Shown: piece after piece, positions 6,369 through 10,754 of the stretch
Layout: every line of letters starts with the position of its first letter
Numbering within the stretch: position 1 is the stretch's first letter
NCBI GenBank assembly: GCA_026991005.1
Contig: JALXCH010000611.1
Coordinates: 1-10,754 of the forward strand
Length of the DNA stretch: 10,754 bases
Source: Calditrichia bacterium
GTDB taxonomy: Bacteria > Calditrichota > Calditrichia > RBG-13-44-9
Direction of reading: 5' to 3'
Program-made: the position numbers and the translations under genes
Notes under the pieces: model-generated
What the model was told of the DNA's origin: nothing
Database searches by the model: none
Seen by the model: the letters and a program-made list of their open reading frames with translations, nothing else

Positions 6369-7703
6369 ATGAAAATTTTAACGGGCATCGTTACCTGGAT
6401 CCTAATTGCGGCTTTTCCTTTGTGGGCGCAGGAGTTTGTGGAATCTTCCGGAAAAACATTGAGTACGGAACACATCGAATTTAAAGAACCGCCCCATTTT
6501 CGAGTGGTTTCCCGGGACAGTATCAACGGAAAGCCGTTGTACGAATATTTTCTGTACGTAAAGGCAAAGCTAAATGGCGTTTACGATATTAACGGAGGCA
6601 TGTACGAAGAGACGTTTAATGTAGGTAAAATTCCGGTGTGGGGCACTGAGGAAGAAAAACGCTTCTGGATGGATATGCACCAGTCCCAGATTCGTTTTCG
6701 TGGACAAAGCGAAACGGCCCATGGCACCTATACGGCGTATCTGGAAGGTGATTTCTGGGGAGGGAACAAACATTTCCGCTTACGCCATTTGTGGTTCGAA
6801 TATACTTTTGCCAATTTAGGTAAGAACTGGAAGTTCACCGGGCATATTGGTCAGGACTGGAGCTTTTTTGGGGATAAGGACATCTGGCCCAATGTGTTTG
6901 AATGGGACGGTCCCAGCTCCGGGGTGTGGCGGCGTGAACCGGAACTGCGCTTCTGGTTCGAGCGCAACGAGAACCTGCGTCTGGAATTTGGGGCGGCCAA
7001 TCCGGGAGCCGAACTCTATTTCCCCGACCAGGGAATGAGCGTGGCTCGCAATCTAAATCCCGCAAAACAGCCGTTACCCGATTTTATTGGGGCTGTGAAT
7101 AAAAAATTCGGGTTTGGTCATCTGCGATTTACGGCAATTTACCGGCATCTTACCTTTCGGGAGAATGAAAATTTAACCTCGCTTCCCGGGTACGGGGCCT
7201 CTTTTTCGGGATATATTCGAACAAGTTCCCGGCGGGAAAATCCCATTCAGTTTCAGGTGGTAGCGGGAAGCGGAATTGCCACCTATTTAGTCTCCTTCAG
7301 CGGGATGAACTGGGATGCTGCACCGGATTCCAGTGGTACCATGCAAACCATTCCCACCATCGGAGGCTGGGTCTCTTACGAACACTGGTTTTCGAAAAAA
7401 TGGCACGCCAATCTGGTACTGGGATATTCTCTTTTCCAGGCCAAGGAGCTGGCCCATTTCTCCATTCCGGGAACCGACTACTATGTGGTTTACTCCCAAT
7501 TGCAAGCGGAAATGAAATATCTACTGGTCAATTTCATGTGGAATCCTATTCCCAGCGTTGCCATTGGAGCAGAATGGAATTATGGGGTACGCAAAGACCG
7601 GCACGAAGGATTAATTATATCTTTTCCAGCAAGTCAATACAGCGTCATTGAAAAATCGCGGGCCGCCAACCGCATCAGTTTTGGTACTTTTTTTAATTTC
7701 TGA
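6369..7703 (+). CDS. DcaP-like outer-membrane porin (probable dicarboxylate/amino-acid diffusion channel)
   Basis: The 444-residue protein has a signal peptide (MKILTGIVTWILIAAFPLWA|Q) and ends in FGTFFNF, with the terminal aromatic residue typical of BAM-inserted beta-barrels. Alternating hydrophobic/polar strands with many Tyr, Trp and Phe fill the body. Residues about 103-195 (QSQIRFRG, YLEGDFWGG, FRLRHLWFEYTF, GHIGQDWSFFGD, EPELRFWF) follow the pattern of the DcaP-like trimeric porins, which in Acinetobacter take up dicarboxylic acids. The ATG at 6369 is preferred because GGAGA lies six bases upstream; an in-frame ATG at 6336 has no close ribosome-binding site. The gene sits between the asparaginase gene and, beyond an apparent insertion, the C4-dicarboxylate carrier gene, so a role in admitting asparagine, aspartate or fumarate across the outer membrane is likely but inferred. 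Confidence 0.82.
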   Translation: MKILTGIVTWILIAAFPLWAQEFVESSGKTLSTEHIEFKEPPHFRVVSRDSINGKPLYEYFLYVKAKLNGVYDINGGMYEETFNVGKIPVWGTEEEKRFWMDMHQSQIRFRGQSETAHGTYTAYLEGDFWGGNKHFRLRHLWFEYTFANLGKNWKFTGHIGQDWSFFGDKDIWPNVFEWDGPSSGVWRREPELRFWFERNENLRLEFGAANPGAELYFPDQGMSVARNLNPAKQPLPDFIGAVNKKFGFGHLRFTAIYRHLTFRENENLTSLPGYGASFSGYIRTSSRRENPIQFQVVAGSGIATYLVSFSGMNWDAAPDSSGTMQTIPTIGGWVSYEHWFSKKWHANLVLGYSLFQAKELAHFSIPGTDYYVVYSQLQAEMKYLLVNFMWNPIPSVAIGAEWNYGVRKDRHEGLIISFPASQYSVIEKSRAANRISFGTFFNF

Positions 7704-7745
7704 AAAAATTCCCGATCGGAAGGAAAGATGGAGAGCAGGGTCTAT

Positions 7746-7785
7746 GGGGGTAATAAGGGGTATAGGGGGTATAGGGTCTATAGGG
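7746..7785 (+). repeat. G-rich GGGTATAG-type repeat with G-quadruplex potential
   Basis: Five G-runs (7746-7750, 7757-7760, 7765-7769, 7774-7776, 7783-7785) are separated by 4-6 nt spacers such as TATA. This fits the G3+N1-7 pattern on the plus strand. The words resemble the reverse complement of the C-rich tract at 4913-4966 (CCCTAT versus ATAGGG), so the two tracts mirror each other around the asparaginase-porin pair. The tract also lies 45 bp upstream of the glycosylase-family gene. Confidence 0.75.
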
Positions 7786-7829
7786 TTGAGAGAGAGTAAT
7801 GAAAAATAACGGTCGTTTGGAGTTAAAAT

Positions 7830-8573
7830 ATGGATGATATCAGGAATTACCAGGTAGATTGCTTCCAAAAATATAAACAGGATATTCGATTACCCGAAAG
7901 GTACAATTATCTCTATGGGAATCCAGTAAATGTATTGGTACCCGTAGAGACGGCGGTGAATCAATTTATGATTGTAGGAGCCTATCCTTCTGCAAAGTTT
8001 TTTACAATAAATGGGATAACAGACGTACCTGTTTTGGATAATGACTATCCCTTTTCCAGTGAAACATATTTTGATGGTTCGAGAGTAAGAACCGTTCCTT
8101 CTGGCATAGAATTAAATGAAGTGATATTAAAACAAATAGGAATTGAACGACACGAGTGCTGGATAACTAATTTAGTAAAAGTGTTTTTATTTAAAGAAGG
8201 GCATATTAAACGGTATAATGCATTGAATAACAATAATGTAGAAGAAAATAGGTCAAAGTTTGATGAATATGCCCAAAGGAGTATATCCTGGCTGAAAAAA
8301 GAAATTAAAATAGCAAATCCCAAATTAATAATTTTACTTGGTCTCGAAGTAACAAAGAACATATTTAAAATATCTGAACAGAAAGCAATAAGTTATTTTG
8401 ATGGAAAAGTAAGAGAAATCGAAATGGATGGCGTTTTAAGAAATGTGGTTTGTTTTCCGCATCCTGGTATTTTGATGAGAAGCTATGATAAAAATCCCTG
8501 GCCTGAATTGTTTAAAAATAAGATAGCACCAGAAGTAAAGTTGCTGGTAAAGAACATAAGAGCGAGCACATAA
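7830..8573 (+). CDS. Uracil-DNA glycosylase superfamily protein, atypical
   Basis: The 247-residue soluble protein has the order of elements expected for the uracil-DNA glycosylase fold: a first loop MIVGAYPSAKF (about 47-57), SGIELNEVILKQIGI (91-105), CWITNLVKVF (110-119), the strand PKLIILLG (164-171) and a C-terminal loop FPHPG (209-213) in the place of the usual HPS-type motif. The loops deviate from the textbook family 1, 4 and 5 motifs, and only three Cys residues are present, so the family 4/5 four-Cys iron-sulfur cluster is not evident. Glycosylase activity is therefore uncertain. GGAG lies seven bases before the ATG. Codon use is strikingly A/T-rich (many ATA, TTA, AAA) compared with both neighbours, and repeats flank the gene on both sides. 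Both facts suggest horizontal acquisition into a metabolic operon. Confidence 0.7.
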   Translation: MDDIRNYQVDCFQKYKQDIRLPERYNYLYGNPVNVLVPVETAVNQFMIVGAYPSAKFFTINGITDVPVLDNDYPFSSETYFDGSRVRTVPSGIELNEVILKQIGIERHECWITNLVKVFLFKEGHIKRYNALNNNNVEENRSKFDEYAQRSISWLKKEIKIANPKLIILLGLEVTKNIFKISEQKAISYFDGKVREIEMDGVLRNVVCFPHPGILMRSYDKNPWPELFKNKIAPEVKLLVKNIRAST

Positions 8574-8585
8574 AATCAGCTTAAT

Positions 8586-8632
8586 TTAACCGCAGGGTGC
8601 ATAAATTGGAGCGCTCTCTGCGGTTAATTTTT
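8586..8632 (+). terminator. Hairpin plus T-tract after the glycosylase-family gene
   Basis: TTAACCGCAG (8586-8595) and CTGCGGTTAA (8618-8627) are perfect reverse complements, followed by TTTTT (8628-8632). Placed 12 bp after the stop codon, this looks like a Rho-independent terminator, though the 22-nt loop is large. The stem words belong to the same GCGGTTAA vocabulary as the neighbouring 173-bp-type repeat, so it may be a repeat remnant reused as a terminator. Confidence 0.5.
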
Positions 8633-8654
8633 GGAACCGCAAAGGACGCAAGGC

Positions 8655-8857
8655 AAAAATTGAGATTTGGAAATTGGAATTTGGAATTTAGTTCTCCCCT
8701 GCGTACTCTGCGCCCTCTTTGCGCACATTGCGGTTAATTCTTTAAACCGCAAAGAACGCTATGAATGCGCAAAGTTCGCAAAGGTAAAATTTGAGATTTG
8801 GAATTTGAGATTTGGAATTTGGGATTTGGAATTTGGAATTTGGAATTCGCCATTTGG
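8655..8857 (-). repeat. Inverted-orientation copy of the 173-bp repeat element with heptad tail
   Basis: Read on the minus strand, 8680-8787 matches the 4312-4726 unit in order: TTTGCG...TTCGC, the GCGGTTTAAA/TTAACCGCAA hairpin (8728-8754), GCGCAAAGAGG, ACGCAG, GGGGAGAACTAAATTCC. On the plus strand it is followed by nine 7-bp units at 8795-8857 (GATTTGG, AATTTGA, AATTTGG and variants). The repeat fills most of the 327-bp space between the glycosylase-family gene and the dcu gene. No coding region is supported here. Confidence 0.85.
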
Positions 8858-8900
8858 AAGTTTCTTTTCTCTTGTTAAGCAAAATTGAGGTAACTTGACC

Positions 8901-10232
8901 ATGATATTCGTGGAATTTGCAATTTTATTGCTGTGTATTCTGATTGGAGCGCGCAAAGGCGGCATTGCTCTGGGAACGGTAGCGGGCATCGGGCTATTGA
9001 TTTTTGTATTCGGATTTGCCCTTCCTCCGGGTTCACCTCCCCAGGTGGTGCTGGGAATGATTATCGCCGTGATTACCGCGCTTGCCACCATGCAGGCTGC
9101 TGGGGGATTGGATTATTTAATTCTTCTTGCCACTCGCCTGATGAAGAAAAAACCGGAGTACATCACCTTTGTGGCACCGCTGGTGACGTATCTGCTCATC
9201 TTTATGGCAGGAACCCAACACGTTATTTATGCATTACTGCCGGTGATTTCGGAAATTTCCATCAAAGCCCGGGTGAGGCCCGAACGCCCCCTCTCCATCA
9301 GCGTTATTGCCGCCATGTCCGGATTAATCGCTTCCCCCATCAGTGCCGTCTCCGTGGCTATGATTGGGGCGCTTACCTCGCACCATGTGGCTCTGCCCAA
9401 ATTGATGATGGTGATGATTCCTTCCACTTTAATTGGTTTGCTGCTGGGCACGCTCTCCGTGGCATGGAAGGGCAAACCACTGGAAGTGGATCCGGTGTAT
9501 CTGGAGCGGAAAAGAGCCGGAAAAATCCCCACCAGCGAGACGCAATTAGAGATGGAAGGCAAACAACTTAAAATTGCGCGCTATTCCACGTATGTGTTCT
9601 TTCTGGCCATCCTGGTGGTGGTGATTATCGGGATGTTTCCGCAACTGCGCCCCACCTATCAGGTTCTGGTGGAAGGGCAGGCTCAAGCCCGGCAAATTCC
9701 TATGGGTGCAGCCATTATGGTTATCATGCTTGCCGCGGCGGGTTTGATGATGGTTCTTTTCAACACACCGCCAGCCCAGGTGGTTAAGGGCAGCATAATG
9801 CGCGGAGGAATTGTAGCGGTTATCTCCATTCTGGGAATTTCCTGGTTGGGCTCCTCCTTTTTCGAAGGCAATCGTCTCGCCATCATCAGCGGTATTGAAT
9901 CGGTTATCGAAAGTGCGCCCTGGATTTTCGGAGTGGGTTTGTTCGTGCTCTCCATGCTCCTGTTCAGTCAGGCCGCTACCATCGTCACCCTGATGCCGGT
10001 GGGCGTGGCGCTGGGATTGCCGGTAAGTCTGCTGGTGGGCTTCTATCCCGCAGTTAACGGATTGTTTTTTCTGCCCACTTACGGTACCATCCTGGCCGCT
10101 GTTTCCTTCGATTACACCGGAACCACCCGGATCGGGAAATATCTCTTAAACCACAGTTTTATGATTCCCGGATTGGTGACCACCTTTTCTTCTACCGCCA
10201 TTGCGGTGATACTGGCAAATTTTGTCTTCTAA
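8901..10232 (+). CDS. Anaerobic C4-dicarboxylate transporter, DcuA/DcuB family
   Basis: The 443-residue inner-membrane protein consists largely of hydrophobic helices and matches the Dcu family over its whole length (E. coli DcuB is 446 residues). Diagnostic stretches are GARKGGIALG (about 16-25), LQASGGLD-like MQAAGGLD (64-71), VRPERP (125-130), GLIASPIS (141-148), ISWLGSSFF (313-321) and FLPTYGTILAAVSFDYTGTTRIGKYLLNH near the C-terminus. The family exchanges fumarate, aspartate or malate for succinate in anaerobic fumarate respiration. The ATG at 8901 is preferred: it follows GAGG by ten bases and aligns with the DcuB N-terminus, whereas a TTG at 8895 is only four bases from GAGG. An aspartase gene follows. 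DcuA versus DcuB cannot be settled from sequence alone, so no symbol is given. Confidence 0.94.
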   Translation: MIFVEFAILLLCILIGARKGGIALGTVAGIGLLIFVFGFALPPGSPPQVVLGMIIAVITALATMQAAGGLDYLILLATRLMKKKPEYITFVAPLVTYLLIFMAGTQHVIYALLPVISEISIKARVRPERPLSISVIAAMSGLIASPISAVSVAMIGALTSHHVALPKLMMVMIPSTLIGLLLGTLSVAWKGKPLEVDPVYLERKRAGKIPTSETQLEMEGKQLKIARYSTYVFFLAILVVVIIGMFPQLRPTYQVLVEGQAQARQIPMGAAIMVIMLAAAGLMMVLFNTPPAQVVKGSIMRGGIVAVISILGISWLGSSFFEGNRLAIISGIESVIESAPWIFGVGLFVLSMLLFSQAATIVTLMPVGVALGLPVSLLVGFYPAVNGLFFLPTYGTILAAVSFDYTGTTRIGKYLLNHSFMIPGLVTTFSSTAIAVILANFVF

Positions 10233-10324
10233 ACACCAGGAAAACCAGCCATTGTCCTGGCACCGGGGGGAATTCAGGGAGGGGAAAATATCCGGTATTT
10301 CCCGGTTGCACCAAAGAAATTTTA

Positions 10325-10350
10325 ACAGGAGTTTCTGGAAAAGCTCCTGT
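10325..10350 (+). terminator. Hairpin between dcu and aspartase genes
   Basis: ACAGGAG (10325-10331) and CTCCTGT (10344-10350) form a 7-bp stem that can extend inward through T-G and T-A pairs to a 6-nt loop, followed by ATTTAATA. The U-tract is weak, so partial termination or mRNA processing is as likely as full termination. A smaller stem (CCAGGA 10236-10241, TCCTGG 10255-10260) lies just after the dcu stop codon. Confidence 0.45.
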
Positions 10351-10396
10351 ATTTAATAAACGAGGGATGACAATAAAAAACGTCGTGGAGGAAACC

Positions 10397-10754
10397 ATGC
10401 CTGCTCAATTATCGAAAGTTGTAGTGATGATTCTCATTCTGTTCGCTCTGGGTTTTTCGCAGGAAGGATATCGAACAGAGAAGGATTTGCTGGGAACGAT
10501 GAAGATTGCCAACGATCTTTATTACGGAGTACAAACCGCCCGGGCGGTGGAAAATTTTCGTATCAGTAGTACCCATGTGAAAGATTGGCCGGAGTTTGTG
10601 AAGGCACTGGCGCTGGTGAAGCTGGCAGCCGCCCGCGCCAATCATGAGCTGGGAGCGCTGGACGATCGGGTCTTCGGAGCCATCGAAGCAGCCTGCCAGG
10701 ATATTATTAACGGAAAATACCATGACCAGTTTGTGGTGGATATGTACCAGGGAG
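10397..10754 (+). CDS. aspA: Aspartate ammonia-lyase with N-terminal signal peptide (3' end beyond window)
   Basis: The first 119 codons are present; the gene runs off the right edge. From residue 24 on, the sequence follows bacterial aspartases closely: RTEKDLLGT, YYGVQTARAVENF, ISS, WPEFVKALALVKLAAARANHELG, AIEAACQDII and DQFVVDMYQG, the last leading into the substrate-binding GGAGTS region just outside the window. Aspartase converts L-aspartate to fumarate and ammonia (EC 4.3.1.1). Unlike E. coli AspA, which starts about ten residues before EDLLG, this protein has about 20 extra residues (Lys7, then VVVMILILFALGF, then SQ). They look like a Sec signal peptide or membrane anchor, though the cleavage site is not a clean A-X-A. 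GGAGG lies five bases before the ATG, which supports this start. Upstream are dcu, porin and exported asparaginase genes. Fumarase-type lyase is the alternative, but the sequence favours aspartase. Confidence 0.9.
   Translation, partial: MPAQLSKVVVMILILFALGFSQEGYRTEKDLLGTMKIANDLYYGVQTARAVENFRISSTHVKDWPEFVKALALVKLAAARANHELGALDDRVFGAIEAACQDIINGKYHDQFVVDMYQG

Noticed and set aside
8895..8900. TTG start for the Dcu transporter.
   Set aside because: Only four bases from GAGG, and the ATG at 8901 aligns with the family N-terminus.
8933..9571. Long open frame in another frame of the dcu gene.
   Set aside because: It overlaps a full-length Dcu-family protein with many diagnostic motifs and has no recognisable family pattern itself.

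Overview
The window looks like a piece of chromosome from a Gram-negative (diderm), respiring and probably anaerobic bacterium. It encodes exported proteins, an outer-membrane beta-barrel, a decaheme periplasmic cytochrome, and an anaerobic-type C4-dicarboxylate carrier next to aspartase. The moderate G+C, the many short intergenic heptad and 'ACGCAGAG/GCGGTTAA' repeats, and a DUF4416 gene suggest an environmental lineage such as Calditrichota/FCB-type or Desulfobacterota-like bacteria. No phylogenetic marker is present, so this placement is a low-confidence guess.

Layout. (1) Positions 1-1090, minus strand: a DmsE/MtrA-type decaheme c-type cytochrome, followed 20 bp downstream by the first 38 codons of another exported protein that runs off the left edge. 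By synteny this could be the outer-membrane porin partner of a porin-cytochrome conduit. (2) Positions 1091-1451: an A+T-rich divergent control region with two perfect 11-bp inverted repeats, one of them Fur-box-like. (3) Positions 1452-3812, plus strand: a two-gene unit of a long-chain acyl-CoA synthetase and a DUF4416 protein. (4) Positions 3813-5178: a long stretch with no convincing gene. It holds a 173-bp tandem repeat (about 2.4 copies), a 7-bp tandem repeat, a 9-bp C-rich tandem repeat, and a possible 13-codon Asn-rich leader ORF directly before the next gene. (5) Positions 5179-7703: an exported type II L-asparaginase and a DcaP-like outer-membrane porin. (6) Positions 7704-8900: a G-rich repeat, an A+T-rich uracil-DNA-glycosylase-superfamily gene, and a copy of the 173-bp element in inverted orientation. 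(7) Positions 8901-10754: a DcuA/DcuB-family C4-dicarboxylate transporter and an aspartate ammonia-lyase, truncated by the window edge, that unusually begins with an apparent signal peptide.

How the genes fit together. Porin, exported asparaginase, exported aspartase and Dcu carrier form a plausible route that turns external asparagine into aspartate and then fumarate, mostly outside the inner membrane. Fumarate could be taken up in exchange for succinate or used by a periplasmic reductase. The glycosylase gene and its repeats look like an insertion between the asparaginase-porin pair and the dcu-aspA pair. The 173-bp repeats bracket the 4.7-8.6 kb segment in opposite orientations. The most notable observations are the apparent export of aspartase, the Asn-rich leader before the asparaginase gene, and the mirrored repeat architecture.
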